NCBI RefSeq assembly: GCF_002754475.1
Contig: NZ_PEFL01000003.1
Coordinates: 372,001 to 436,000 of the forward strand
Source: Comamonas sp. 26
GTDB taxonomy: Bacteria; Pseudomonadota; Gammaproteobacteria; Burkholderiales; Burkholderiaceae_C
Reading direction: 5' to 3'
Length of the DNA stretch: 64,000 bases
Part shown: positions 24,575 through 33,186 of the stretch, one piece after another
Position numbering within the stretch: position 1 is the first letter of the stretch
Layout: each line of letters begins with the position of its first letter
Position numbers and translations under genes: made by a program
The notes under the pieces: generated by a model
Databases searched by the model: none
Told to the model about the DNA's origin: nothing
Seen by the model: only the letters and a program-made list of their open reading frames with translations

Positions 24575-25894
24575 ATGGGAATGTTTGACTGGACGCCGAA
24601 GTCGTCCGATGTTTTGCAGGATGGCGGCGTTATCGGCCCCGATGAGCGACTGCCCTGGGCGCAAACCGGCTTGATGGGGATTCAGCACGTGATCGCCATG
24701 TTTGGCTCCACCGTGCTGGCGCCCATTCTTATGGGCTTTGACCCGAATCTGGCGGTGCTGATGAGCGGTATCGGCACGTTGATCTTCTTCATCATCACTG
24801 GCGGCAAGGTGCCCAGCTATCTGGGCTCATCCTTTGCCTTTATCGGCGTGGTCAACGTCGCCACCGGCTATGTGGCCAGCCACGGTGCCAATGCCAATAT
24901 TGGCGTGGCGCTGGGCGGCATCATTGCCTGCGGTCTGGTGTACATGCTGGTTGGCGTGCTGGTGCAGGCCATTGGCACGGGCTGGATTGAGCGCTTCATG
25001 CCCCCGGTGGTGACCGGCGCGGTGGTGGCGGTGATTGGCCTGAATCTGGCTGGCATCCCCATCAAGAACATGGCATCCAACAACTTCGAGTCGTGGATGC
25101 AGGCACTGACCTTCCTGTCCGTGGCGCTGGTAGCGGTGTTCACACGCGGCATGCTGCAGAGACTGCTGATTCTGATTGGCCTGCTGGTGGCCAGCGTGCT
25201 CTACGCGGTGTTCACCAATGTGCTGGGCTGGGGCAAGCCGGTGGATCTGAGCGGCGTGGCCAATGCGGCATGGTTTGGCATTCCTTCCTTCCACGCACCA
25301 GTGTTCAGCACCAACGCCATGCTGCTGATTGTGCCCGTGGTCATCATTCTGGTGGCTGAGAACCTGGGCCACATCAAGGCCGTGACGGCCATGACCGGCA
25401 AGAACCTGGACCAGTACATGGGCCGTGCCTTCATCGGTGATGGCGTGGCCACCATGGTCTCCGGCGCGGCTGGCGGCACAGGTGTGACCACCTATGCTGA
25501 AAACATTGGTGTGATGGCTGCTACCCGCATCTACTCTACCGCTGTGTTCTTTGTGGCTGCCCTGCTGGCCGTTCTGCTGGGCTTCTCGCCCAAGTTTGGC
25601 GCGCTGATTCAGGCCATTCCTCTGCCCGTGATGGGCGGTGTGTCCATCGTCGTGTTCGGTCTGATCGCCATTGCTGGTGCCAAGATCTGGGTGGACAACA
25701 AGGTGGATTTCTCCGATATCAAGAACCTGATCGTGGCCGCTATCACCCTGATTCTGGGTACGGGAGAGTTCACGCTGAAGTTCGGCGAGTTTGCACTGGG
25801 CGGTATCGGCTGTGCCACCTTTGGTGCCATCATCATGTATGCGCTGCTGGCGATGGGCGATCGCCAGTCTGAAACTAAGGTACAGAACAAGTAA
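24575..25894 (+). CDS. uraA: uracil permease, NCS2 (nucleobase:cation symporter 2) family
   Basis: 439-residue inner membrane protein with about 14 hydrophobic segments. Family signatures are QHVIAMFGSTVLAPILMGF (38-56), AENLGHIKAVT with the substrate-binding Glu (near 263) and GGTGVTTYAENIGVMAATRI (near 302-321). NCS2 members with these signatures import uracil by proton symport. AAGGAG precedes ATG 24575; the in-frame ATG at 24581 is also possible. It is followed by a structured 3' region and a strong terminator; no pyrimidine genes are adjacent. Confidence 0.92.
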   Translation: MGMFDWTPKSSDVLQDGGVIGPDERLPWAQTGLMGIQHVIAMFGSTVLAPILMGFDPNLAVLMSGIGTLIFFIITGGKVPSYLGSSFAFIGVVNVATGYVASHGANANIGVALGGIIACGLVYMLVGVLVQAIGTGWIERFMPPVVTGAVVAVIGLNLAGIPIKNMASNNFESWMQALTFLSVALVAVFTRGMLQRLLILIGLLVASVLYAVFTNVLGWGKPVDLSGVANAAWFGIPSFHAPVFSTNAMLLIVPVVIILVAENLGHIKAVTAMTGKNLDQYMGRAFIGDGVATMVSGAAGGTGVTTYAENIGVMAATRIYSTAVFFVAALLAVLLGFSPKFGALIQAIPLPVMGGVSIVVFGLIAIAGAKIWVDNKVDFSDIKNLIVAAITLILGTGEFTLKFGEFALGGIGCATFGAIIMYALLAMGDRQSETKVQNK

Positions 25895-25909
25895 GCGCCA
25901 ACATGTAAC

Positions 25910-25977
25910 TCAGGGACATTCCCCTGACAACAGCGCGGGGCCTTGATGGCTTAACCCAATGTTTATGTTCCGCGCTG
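25910..25977 (+). other. structured region downstream of uraA (two perfect hairpins)
   Basis: TCAGGG-6 nt-CCCTGA (25910-25927) and CAGCGCGG (25931-25938) with CCGCGCTG (25970-25977), the latter enclosing GGG..CCC and GCC..GGC pairs. With the terminator at 26002-26026 these give three consecutive stems in about 115 nt, more than a plain 3'-UTR needs. It may be a 3'-UTR-derived small RNA. Confidence 0.4.
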
Positions 25978-26001
25978 GTAACATTTATCTCTGGAGATAC
26001 T

Positions 26002-26026
26002 CCGCCCTATCCGGGCGGTTTTTTTT
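26002..26026 (+). terminator. intrinsic terminator downstream of uraA
   Basis: CCGCCC, a 5-nt loop, GGGCGG and eight Ts. It lies 107 nt after the uraA stop. Confidence 0.9.
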
Positions 26027-26127
26027 AGAGGTGCCGACCAGGCATCGAGCATGGGCCACAAAAACACCATCGTCTGCGCTGGTCAGGCTCGCATGTTCGG
26101 GCGGGGTCTCTGAGCTTGGAGCAAACA

Positions 26128-27642
26128 ATGACCATCGCAGATCGCGTACGTTACCCAGAATTCCTCTCGCGCGTCATGACGGCCGAAGAGGCTGCCGCCA
26201 TGATCCCTCATGGTGTCAATGTCGGCATGAGCGGCTTTACCGGAGCCGGCTACCCCAAGGCATTGCCCCAGGCTATCGCGGCCCGTGCCAAGGCTGAACA
26301 TGCCCAAGGCAAGCCCTACAAGATCAATGTCTGGACGGGTGCCTCCACCGCCGCTGAGTGCGATGGCGTGATGGCTGAGGCTCATGCACTGGGTCAGCGC
26401 CTGCCTTTCAATACCGACCCCGTTGCCCGCAAGGCCGTGAATGCCGGTGAGATCGACTTCATCGACATGCACCTGTCCCATGTGGCACAGCACGCATGGT
26501 TTGGCTTTCTGGGCCACATGAGCATCGCCGTGATCGAAGTGCTGGGTGTGACGGCCGATGGCCTGCTAATCCCTTCAACAGCCGTGGGCAACAACAAGAC
26601 CTGGCTCGAGATCGCCGACAAGGTGATTCTGGAAGTCAACACCAAGCCGCCCGCCAAGATGGAAGGCATGCACGACATCTACTACGGCACGGCCATTCCG
26701 CCCCGCCGCATGCCCATCAACATGACGCATGCCGACGACCGTATTGGCGAGCCTTATCTGAAGGTTGACCCTGCCAAGGTGATCGCCGTTGTGGAAACCC
26801 ACAAGGGTGACCGCGACAACGTGTTTGCCACACCGGACGAGAACTCCAACAAGATTGCTGGCTACATCATCGACTTCCTCGCTCACGAGATGAAGATGGG
26901 CCGCCTGCCCAAGGAAATGCTGCCCATCCAGTCGGGCGTGGGCAATGTGGCTAACGCCGTGCTGGCCGGTCTGTTGACCAGCCCGTTCGAGAACCTGCTG
27001 GGCTTCACCGAAGTGCTGCAAGACGGCATGCTGGAGCTGCTGCGCGTGGGAAAGATGAGCAAGGCATCGGCCACCTCGATTTCTCTGGGCAAGGAAGCTT
27101 GCAAGGACTTCGAGGACAACATCGACTTCTATCGTGAGCGCATCATCCTGCGTCCGCAGGAAATCTCGAACCACCCCGAGCTGGTGCGTCGCCTGGGCAT
27201 CATCGCCATGAACTCGATGATCGAAGCCGACATCTACGGCAACATCAACTCCACCCACGTCATGGGCACGGGCATGATGAACGGCATCGGTGGCTCGGGC
27301 GACTTTGCGCGCAACGGCTATCTGTCCTTCTTCGTCACGCCTTCCGTGGCCAAGGACGGCAAGATCAGCTGCATCGTGCCCATGTGCTCGCACGTGGACC
27401 ACACCGAGCACGACACGCAGATCATCGTCACCGAACAAGGTCTGGCCGACCTGCGCGGCCTCTCGCCAAAGCAGCGCGCGCAAGTGATCATTGACAAGTG
27501 CGCTCACCCCGACTACCGCGACCAGTTGCAGGACTACTTTGACCGCTCGCGCCAGCAGGGTGCGCAGCATACGCCGCACATCCTGACCGAGGCCCTGAGC
27601 TGGCATCAGCGCTTCATGGACAAGGGCGACATGCGAGCCTGA
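26128..27642 (+). CDS. acetyl-CoA hydrolase/transferase family protein (acetate CoA-transferase)
   Basis: 504 residues, the size of succinyl-CoA:acetate CoA-transferases (AarC/Cat1 group). N-terminal PHGVNVGMSGFTGAGYPK and the central QSGVGNVANAVLAGLL (near 270-285), followed by FTEVLQDGMLELLRVGK, are family blocks; the GVGN loop forms the oxyanion hole. The enzyme exchanges CoA between an acyl-CoA (such as succinyl-CoA) and acetate, which links acetate to the TCA cycle. GGAG 7 nt before ATG 26128 fixes the start. A strong terminator follows, so this is probably a single-gene unit. Confidence 0.9.
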   Translation: MTIADRVRYPEFLSRVMTAEEAAAMIPHGVNVGMSGFTGAGYPKALPQAIAARAKAEHAQGKPYKINVWTGASTAAECDGVMAEAHALGQRLPFNTDPVARKAVNAGEIDFIDMHLSHVAQHAWFGFLGHMSIAVIEVLGVTADGLLIPSTAVGNNKTWLEIADKVILEVNTKPPAKMEGMHDIYYGTAIPPRRMPINMTHADDRIGEPYLKVDPAKVIAVVETHKGDRDNVFATPDENSNKIAGYIIDFLAHEMKMGRLPKEMLPIQSGVGNVANAVLAGLLTSPFENLLGFTEVLQDGMLELLRVGKMSKASATSISLGKEACKDFEDNIDFYRERIILRPQEISNHPELVRRLGIIAMNSMIEADIYGNINSTHVMGTGMMNGIGGSGDFARNGYLSFFVTPSVAKDGKISCIVPMCSHVDHTEHDTQIIVTEQGLADLRGLSPKQRAQVIIDKCAHPDYRDQLQDYFDRSRQQGAQHTPHILTEALSWHQRFMDKGDMRA

Positions 27643-27696
27643 TCGCCACCTAGTCCGCTTGGTGCTAGCTTCTGCCGCACCAAGTCCGTAGCATCG

Positions 27697-27726
27697 AAGG
27701 GCACTCTGCAAAGAGTGCCCTTTTTT
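27697..27726 (+). terminator. intrinsic terminator of the CoA-transferase gene
   Basis: AAGGGCACTCT, loop GCAA, AGAGTGCCC and six Ts, a near-perfect 11-bp stem. A second dyad (CTTGGTGC with GCACCAAG) lies just upstream. Confidence 0.93.
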
Positions 27727-27746
27727 CATGCACAACAAGGACTGGT

Positions 27747-28220
27747 ATGGCGATCTGGACCCGAGAGCTTGATCTGAAAGCACTGAACGCAGGCAGTGCC
27801 AATACGGCAATTTCCCACCTGGGCATTGAGTTCACCGAATACGGTGACGACTATGTCTGCGCCCGTATTCATGTGGATGAGCGCACCTGCCAACCCTATG
27901 GCATCTTGCATGGTGGTGTGAGCGTCGTGTTGGCTGAAACGCTGGGTTCGCTGGCTGCGGCTTGCAGCATTCCTGAGGGCTATCGCTGCGTGGGTCTGAG
28001 CGTGACCGCCAACCATGTGCGCGCAGGCCGCAAGGGCAGCTGGATCACCGCCACAGCGCGGCCCACGCATCTGGGGCGCACCACCCATGTCTGGGGCATA
28101 GAGCTGCGTGATGAGGAAGGCAAGCTGACCTGCAGTTGCAGCCTGACCATGGCGATTTTGCCGCCAGAAGTGGCGAAAAATGCTCGCCTGGATGCTGCAT
28201 CGCTGGGCGGTGTGGCCTAA
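27747..28220 (+). CDS. hotdog-fold acyl-CoA thioesterase (PaaI / YdiI-EntH type)
   Basis: 157 residues. The protein aligns along its length with E. coli YdiI/EntH: LEALN-like start, QPYGILHGGVSVVLAETLGS (49-68) with catalytic Glu64, VGLSVTANHVRAGRKG and the final SLTMAILP. These enzymes release aryl- or acyl-CoA thioesters, including 4-hydroxybenzoyl- and benzoyl-CoA. Its place next to the benzoate transporter and ligase cluster makes rescue of CoA from aromatic CoA esters plausible. AAGGA 5 nt before ATG 27747. It is convergent with livF and shares a bidirectional terminator with it. Confidence 0.88.
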   Translation: MAIWTRELDLKALNAGSANTAISHLGIEFTEYGDDYVCARIHVDERTCQPYGILHGGVSVVLAETLGSLAAACSIPEGYRCVGLSVTANHVRAGRKGSWITATARPTHLGRTTHVWGIELRDEEGKLTCSCSLTMAILPPEVAKNARLDAASLGGVA

Positions 28221-28240
28221 GCGGAATAAAGCAAAAAAGT

Positions 28241-28264
28241 GAGCTGCTTGCACTTATAAATAAA
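28241..28264 (+). repeat. dispersed element, copy g (partial, diverged)
   Basis: GAGCTGCTTGCACTTATAAA resembles the TAGCTG-core. It overlaps the following terminator by three nt. Confidence 0.3.
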
Positions 28265-28282
28265 GGGCCATGCGGCCCTTTT
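28262..28282. terminator. bidirectional terminator between thioesterase gene and livF
   Basis: AAAGGGCC, loop ATGC, GGCCCTTT(T). Symmetric stem between convergent genes. Confidence 0.8.
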
Positions 28283-28285
28283 GCT

Positions 28286-29038
28286 TTATACGCCCAGCAG
28301 GCTTGAAAGCTGCTCTGGCTGCTGCTGCAATTGCGCAGAAGGGGCTTGCAAGGCCAGCTTGCCTTTTTCCATCACAGCCGCGTAATCGGTGTGGGCCAGT
28401 ACTTTTTTATAGTCGCGGTCCACGATCAAGGTGGAGATACCGGTGGCGCGAATTTCGGCAATCACGCGCCAGATTTCTGCGACCACCAATGGGGCCAGAC
28501 CTTCGGTGGCTTCATCCAGAATCATCAGGCGTGGATTGGTCATCAGCGCCCGGCCAATCGACACCATTTGCTGCTCGCCACCTGATAGCTGATCGCCGCC
28601 GTTGGACAGCCGTTCTTTGAGGCGCGGAAAGGTCTCCAGCACGCGCTCGTATGTCCAGTTTTTCTGGCCGTCCAGTCCGGCTCTGGCGCTCATCAGCAGG
28701 TTCTCTTTGACGGAGAGATTGGGGAACACGCCGCGCCCTTCTGGCACATAGCCAATGCCCAGTTTGGCCATTTTTTCAGGGGCGAAATTCGTCACCTCCT
28801 TGCCGTCCGAGAACACCCGGCCAGAGCGGGCCCGTACATAGCCCATCAGCGTGCGAATCAGCGTGGTCTTGCCCATGCCGTTGCGCCCCAGCAGGCCCAC
28901 GGCCTTGCCTTGCGGCAGCGCCAGAGAGATGCCGTGCAGGATATGACTGTCGCCATAAAAACTGTGCACATCCTGCAGGCTGAACAGCGCTTTTTCTGTC
29001 TGCGTTGAGGGGCTGATTTCTGCCACGGCTTCAAGCAT
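28286..29038 (-). CDS. branched-chain/aromatic acid ABC transporter, ATP-binding protein (LivF type)
   Basis: 250 residues. Walker A is GRNGMGKTT (near 50), the ABC signature LSGGEQQM (near 148) and Walker B RLMILDEATEGL. LivF-type ATPases power Liv-type importers; many copies beside aromatic acid genes import benzoate or similar acids. The start ATG 29038 overlaps the livG stop by 8 nt (coupled translation). Last gene of livKHMGF, transcribed in the same direction as boxD and the ligase. Substrate is inferred from neighbours only. Confidence 0.9.
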   Translation of the reverse strand: MLEAVAEISPSTQTEKALFSLQDVHSFYGDSHILHGISLALPQGKAVGLLGRNGMGKTTLIRTLMGYVRARSGRVFSDGKEVTNFAPEKMAKLGIGYVPEGRGVFPNLSVKENLLMSARAGLDGQKNWTYERVLETFPRLKERLSNGGDQLSGGEQQMVSIGRALMTNPRLMILDEATEGLAPLVVAEIWRVIAEIRATGISTLIVDRDYKKVLAHTDYAAVMEKGKLALQAPSAQLQQQPEQLSSLLGV

Positions 29039-29792
29039 GTTCTTCCTCTCCCAGATAGGCGGTGCGTACCACGGGGTCTGTGCGAATCTGGTCGGGGGTG
29101 CCGGTCGCCACCACGCTGCCATTGACCATGACGGTGATGCGATCTGCGATGCGAAACACGGCATCCATATCGTGTTCCACCAGCAGTACGGCATGGGCTT
29201 TTTTCAGCTCTTGCAGCAACACCAGCATGCGTTCGGTTTCTTCTGCGCCCATGCCGGCCAGCGGCTCATCCAGCAGCAGCACGCGCGGTGCGGTGGCAAG
29301 GCACATGGCGACTTCTAATTGGCGCTTTGCTCCATGGCTCAGGCTGCCTGCAATGCGCTGCGCATGTTGCGCCAGACCTGCGCGTATGAGGGCCGATTGC
29401 GCGCGCTCCATGCTGGCGGCGCAATGCTGGGCAGATTCCCAGATGCGCCAGGGGCGTGGCTGGGCCTGCGCCTGTGCGGTCAGGCGGCAGTTTTCCAGTA
29501 CCGTGAACTCCGGGAAGATGGTGGTGCGCTGGTAGCTGCGGCCAATGCCTGCTTTGGCGCGCAGGGGCTGGGGCATGCGGGTGACATCATGACCTTCCAA
29601 CGCAATGCTGCCGCTGCTAACCGCTATCTCGCCCGAGAGCATATTGATCAGCGTGGATTTGCCCGCGCCGTTGGTGCCGATGACGGCATGGACCTCACCC
29701 TGATGCAGATCCAGATTCACCTCATTGACGGCCACCAGTCCGCCAAAGCGCCGTGTCAGGCCGCGTACCGAAAGCTTGGGAGCATCACTCAT
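29031..29792 (-). CDS. branched-chain/aromatic acid ABC transporter, ATP-binding protein (LivG type)
   Basis: 253 residues. Walker A GTNGAGKST (near 39), a signature region SHGAKRQLEVAMCL that departs from LSGGQ as LivG proteins often do, Walker B VLLLDEPLAGM and the switch histidine in LLVEHDMDAVF. It forms the ATPase pair with the LivF-type protein. It overlaps livM by 8 nt upstream and livF by 8 nt downstream, the tight spacing of one operon. Confidence 0.9.
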   Translation of the reverse strand: MSDAPKLSVRGLTRRFGGLVAVNEVNLDLHQGEVHAVIGTNGAGKSTLINMLSGEIAVSSGSIALEGHDVTRMPQPLRAKAGIGRSYQRTTIFPEFTVLENCRLTAQAQAQPRPWRIWESAQHCAASMERAQSALIRAGLAQHAQRIAGSLSHGAKRQLEVAMCLATAPRVLLLDEPLAGMGAEETERMLVLLQELKKAHAVLLVEHDMDAVFRIADRITVMVNGSVVATGTPDQIRTDPVVRTAYLGEEEHA

Positions 29793-30867
29793 GGTTTGCT
29801 CCTTGATTGGTAGCTGCTTGCGCTTTATCTGTCTGCGCTACAGCCTTTTTCTGCCATTTATCGTTGATGCCTACCAGCCCCTTGGGCAGCAAGGCGACGA
29901 GCACGATGATGGCGATGCCCAGCGTCAGCTGCCAGTGGTCGGCCGCATTGCCCATGAGGGCGTGCGTGCTCAGCAGCTCCTTGAGCAGCACAAAGGTGAT
30001 GGTGCCCAGCACCGCGCCGCGCAGTGAACCCACGCCGCCCAGAATTAGCATCAGCAAGACCTCGCCCGAGTGGTGCCAGGCCAGCAGTTCGGGGTTGACC
30101 ACGGCATCGCGTGCAGCCAGCAGAAAGCCTGCCAGTCCCGCCAGAGCGCCCGCAATCACAAAGCCCGCGAGCTTGTAGCCGTAGGTCGAAAAACCGGCGG
30201 CGCGCATGCGCTGCTCGTTGACGCGAATGCCTGACAAGGCATGACCAAAACGCGAGTGGCGCAGCATGGCGATGAAGGCGTAGACCAGCACCAGCGCGGC
30301 CAGCACCACGAAGTACTGGGTGCTGCTGTTTTCCATGTCCAGCGCGCCAATGGCCGGGCGCTGCATGAGGTAGATGCCGTCGCTGCCGCCAAAGTAGCCC
30401 ACGTCATGCACCACAAAAAACGCCAGCTGTGCAAACGCCAGCGTGACCATGATGAAGTACACGCCCTTGGTGCGCAGGCTGAGCGCGCCGACCACCAGCG
30501 CATACAGCCCTGATGCGCCAACGGCAGCGCCCAGCATGACGAGAAAGTTGCTGCCATCTGGTCCCGCGGCCTTTACCGCCGCATAAGCGCCCAGGCCAAA
30601 GTAAGCGGCATGTCCCAGACTCACCAGCCCCGCGCCGCCCACCAAAATATGCAGGCTTAGCGCGAAGATGGAAAGGATCATGATCTTGACGACCAGATCA
30701 GATAGATAGGCCGACCAGAAGGGCTGAGCGGCCGCCAGTAGTACGGCGCAGGCCAGCGGCAGTACAACGCCTACCCAGACGCTATTAGCGCGAATAGGGC
30801 GGCTCTGGCTGGTTACCGCGGGTGCCTCGGCATAGGCCTGATTGGTGTGGGGTAGCGGGTTGATCAT
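29785..30867 (-). CDS. ABC transporter permease (LivM type)
   Basis: 360 residues. About 40 N-terminal residues precede the first of roughly nine hydrophobic segments. The SLHILVGGAGLVSLGHAAYFGLGAY type of motif (near 72-95) and GVGSLRGAVLG (near 278) are characteristic. The tail is odd: the last 20 or so residues (QTDKAQAATNQGANHE) come from DNA that matches the dispersed element of this genome, so the normal C-terminus appears to have been replaced or extended. It overlaps livG by 8 nt and follows livH with a 2-nt gap. Confidence 0.88.
   Translation of the reverse strand: MINPLPHTNQAYAEAPAVTSQSRPIRANSVWVGVVLPLACAVLLAAAQPFWSAYLSDLVVKIMILSIFALSLHILVGGAGLVSLGHAAYFGLGAYAAVKAAGPDGSNFLVMLGAAVGASGLYALVVGALSLRTKGVYFIMVTLAFAQLAFFVVHDVGYFGGSDGIYLMQRPAIGALDMENSSTQYFVVLAALVLVYAFIAMLRHSRFGHALSGIRVNEQRMRAAGFSTYGYKLAGFVIAGALAGLAGFLLAARDAVVNPELLAWHHSGEVLLMLILGGVGSLRGAVLGTITFVLLKELLSTHALMGNAADHWQLTLGIAIIVLVALLPKGLVGINDKWQKKAVAQTDKAQAATNQGANHE
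29802..29828 (+). repeat. dispersed TAGCTG-AGCGCTT element, copy m, inside the end of livM
   Basis: TTGATTGGTAGCTGCTTGCG followed by CTTTAT. Its complement, AATAAAGCGC-like at one end and AGCAGCTA at the other, almost equals copy d at 14097-14121. It codes for KAQAATNQG near the livM C-terminus. Confidence 0.6.
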
Positions 30868-30869
30868 GC

Positions 30870-31742
30870 TCAGCTCCGTTTACCCAGAAGACCTTCGGGT
30901 CGCCAGACGAGAATTACGGCCATCAGCAGGTAGATGCTCATGCCGCTGAGTTCCTGAAAAAACACCTTGCCGAAGGTATCGACAAAGCCCACCAGCAGCG
31001 AGGCAATCAGCGCACCCGTGATGGAGCCAATGCCGCCGATCACGACGACCACAAAGCAGATGATGAGCACGCTGGAGCCCATGTTGGGGTAGACCGAGCT
31101 CATGGGCGCGGCAATCATTCCGGCCAATGCAGCCAGTGCTACGCCAACGGCGAAAACGATGCGGTACAGGCGCTTGATATTGATACCCAGGCCGCGCACC
31201 ATGTCGCGGTTGCTGGCACCGGCGCGAATCATCATTCCCAGCCGCGTGCGGTTGACGGTGTAGTACATCAGCAGCGCCACAACCAGGCAGGCCAGCGCTG
31301 CAAAAACGTTGTACCAGGGGTACTGCATCATGCCCATCAGCGGAAAGCTGCCAGCCAGCCACGCGGGCTTTTCCACGCCATGCACATCGTTGCCCACAAG
31401 GATGGCGCGCAGGCCTTCAAACACCAGAATCAGGCCATAGGTCATCAGCACCTGCTGCAGGTGATCACGCTCATAGAGAAAGCTGAAAAACGCCCATTCC
31501 AGCGCGTAGCCCAGCACCACGGTGATGAGCACGCCCACCAGCAGCATGGTGATGAAATGCTGGCCCAGATAGGGCGACAGCGCAAACGCCATATAGGCGC
31601 CAATCATGTAGAAGCTGCCATGGGCGAGATTGATCACGCCCATGATGCCGAAGATCAAGGTCAGGCCTGAGGCCAGCAGAAACAGCAGCAGCCCGTACTG
31701 AATCGAGTTCAGGCACTGCACCAAAAAGGTGGCGAGATCCAC
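30870..31742 (-). CDS. ABC transporter permease (LivH type)
   Basis: 290 residues, about eight hydrophobic segments; begins MDLATFLVQCLNSIQYGLLL, with the family motif TLIFGIMGVINLAHGSFYMIGAY (near 27-49) and GGIGSITGALIASLLVG (near 240). It makes the membrane channel with the LivM-type protein. ATG 31742 is preceded by GGAGG-like sequence. It lies 69 nt after livK, in the same operon. Confidence 0.92.
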   Translation of the reverse strand: MDLATFLVQCLNSIQYGLLLFLLASGLTLIFGIMGVINLAHGSFYMIGAYMAFALSPYLGQHFITMLLVGVLITVVLGYALEWAFFSFLYERDHLQQVLMTYGLILVFEGLRAILVGNDVHGVEKPAWLAGSFPLMGMMQYPWYNVFAALACLVVALLMYYTVNRTRLGMMIRAGASNRDMVRGLGINIKRLYRIVFAVGVALAALAGMIAAPMSSVYPNMGSSVLIICFVVVVIGGIGSITGALIASLLVGFVDTFGKVFFQELSGMSIYLLMAVILVWRPEGLLGKRS

Positions 31743-31811
31743 GGCAATCCTTGTCCTGGAGGAGGTCGGTTAAAGCGCGCATGGCCCGGTTTCACGGGCC
31801 ATGCGTTGGTC

Positions 31812-32984
31812 TTACATGCGGCAGCCGCGGGCGGGGTCTGCCAGGCCCTTGACGGCAATGCCGATTTTCTTGTTCTCCTTGCCATCTACTTTGCGCAGAT
31901 AGATGTCCTGCACCGGGTTGTGCGCCTTGCTCAGCGTGAAGTCACCGCGTGGGCTGGCAATCGTGGCTTTTTCGATGGCGGTACGGAAGGCGTCCTTCTT
32001 GCTGATGTCGCCACCGGCAGCCTTCAGACCCACGGCCAGCATCTGCGCTGCGTCATAGCCTTGCACGGCATAGACGTCGGGCTGCAGCTTGTAGCTCTTG
32101 GCGTAGTTGGTGCGGAAGGCTTTGTCGCGCGGCGTGCCCAGCTCGTCCGCATAGTGCAGCGTGGTCAGCATGCCTTGTGCGGCCTCGCCCTGGGCCTCCA
32201 GCGTGCCGTCGGTCAGGAAGCCGGGGCCGTAAAGCGGGATGGTCTTGGACAGGCCGGAGGCGTGATAGTCCTTGACGAATTTCACTGCGCCGGCACCGGC
32301 GAAGAAGGAGAACACGGCATCGGGTTTGGCCGCTGCAATTTCGGTCAGCAGGGCCTGAAATTCGACGTTGGGGAAGGGCAGCGTCAGCTGCTTGCTGACC
32401 TTGCCGCCGTTCTTTTCAAAGCCTTCCTTGAAACCGTTGACGGCCTCCTCACCGGCGGCGTACTTCCAGGTCAGGGTCATGGCATTTTTCTTGCCTTCCT
32501 TGGCGGCGACCACGCCCATGGGGTAGGCGGTCTGCCAGTTGGTGAAGGAACTGCGGAAGATATTGGGCGCGCACATGGGGCCGGTGACCGCGTCGGCCCC
32601 CGCATTGGGCACGATGAGTACGGTGCCGCTTTCCTTGGCGGCCTTGGCCATGGCCATGGCCACGCCCGAGTGCACGGTGCCGACGATCACATCGACCTTG
32701 TCGCGCTTGATCAGGCGGTTGACGTTATCGGTGGCCTTGGCGGGGTCGGATTCGTCATCGACCTTGAAGTACTCGATTTCGCGTCCACCCAGCTTTCCGC
32801 CTTGCTCGGCCACCTGCATGCGAAAGCCGTTTTCAATCGCCACGCCCAGTGCTGCATAAGTGCCACTGAAGGGCAGCATGAAGCCGACTTTGATCTTTTC
32901 CTGCGCCATGACACTGCCGCAGCTTGCGGCGGTGGCCAGTGCGATTGCTGTGGCTTTGCTCCATGTTGCCCATTGCTTGCTCAT
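31812..32984 (-). CDS. periplasmic substrate-binding protein of a Liv-type (aromatic acid) transporter
   Basis: 390 residues. A signal peptide (basic start, then ATAIALATAASCGSVMA) should be cut before Gln28. The mature part is a type-1 periplasmic-binding fold (KVGFMLPFSGTYAALG, DVIVGTVHSGVAMAMAK, AYPMGVVAAKEG). It delivers the ligand to the LivHMGF-type permease. AGGAG 6 nt before ATG 32984 fixes the start; the longer reading frame upstream is not part of it. In this benzoate context the ligand is likely an aromatic acid such as benzoate; that is an inference. Confidence 0.9.
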   Translation of the reverse strand: MSKQWATWSKATAIALATAASCGSVMAQEKIKVGFMLPFSGTYAALGVAIENGFRMQVAEQGGKLGGREIEYFKVDDESDPAKATDNVNRLIKRDKVDVIVGTVHSGVAMAMAKAAKESGTVLIVPNAGADAVTGPMCAPNIFRSSFTNWQTAYPMGVVAAKEGKKNAMTLTWKYAAGEEAVNGFKEGFEKNGGKVSKQLTLPFPNVEFQALLTEIAAAKPDAVFSFFAGAGAVKFVKDYHASGLSKTIPLYGPGFLTDGTLEAQGEAAQGMLTTLHYADELGTPRDKAFRTNYAKSYKLQPDVYAVQGYDAAQMLAVGLKAAGGDISKKDAFRTAIEKATIASPRGDFTLSKAHNPVQDIYLRKVDGKENKKIGIAVKGLADPARGCRM

Positions 32985-33054
32985 GCTTGTCTCCTGCTGG
33001 TTGATTGATGAAGGCCTGAGGTCTCTTGAATCACCGGTGCCGACTTGGCGGCGG

Positions 33055-33093
33055 GCGCTCTCGTACGTATCTTTCGCACGCATGTACGAGCGC
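33055..33093. promoter_or_regulatory. inverted repeat upstream of the binding-protein gene
   Basis: GCGCTC-T-CGTAC (33055-33066) pairs with GTACGAGCGC (33084-33093) with one bulged T. It is 71 nt before livK, in a 202-nt spacer that also holds repeat copy h. Operator or leader hairpin; no GCA-N6-TGC site is present here. Confidence 0.4.
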
Positions 33094-33153
33094 ACTCTAA
33101 CAACTTTAGGTTTAAAGCAAAACCAGCGCTTGCCCTAGTCGGTGAATTCCTGT

Positions 33154-33186
33154 TTTCATAGCTGTATCCGATTGATGGACAAGGGC
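33154..33186 (+). repeat. dispersed TAGCTG-AGCGCTT element, copy h
   Basis: TTCATAGCTGTATCCGATTG then ATGGACAAGGG, immediately after the ligase stop codon and before livK. Confidence 0.5.

Noticed and set aside
27652..27690. Hairpin CTTGGTGC/GCACCAAG as a terminator
   Set aside because: No T tract; the real terminator with six Ts follows directly at 27697-27726.
26575..27810. 411-codon open frame opposite the CoA-transferase gene
   Set aside because: No protein-like composition or domain; spans the terminator at 27697.
31806..33008. 400-codon plus-strand open frame across the substrate-binding protein gene
   Set aside because: Antisense to a clear secreted binding protein; Gly/His-rich without domains.
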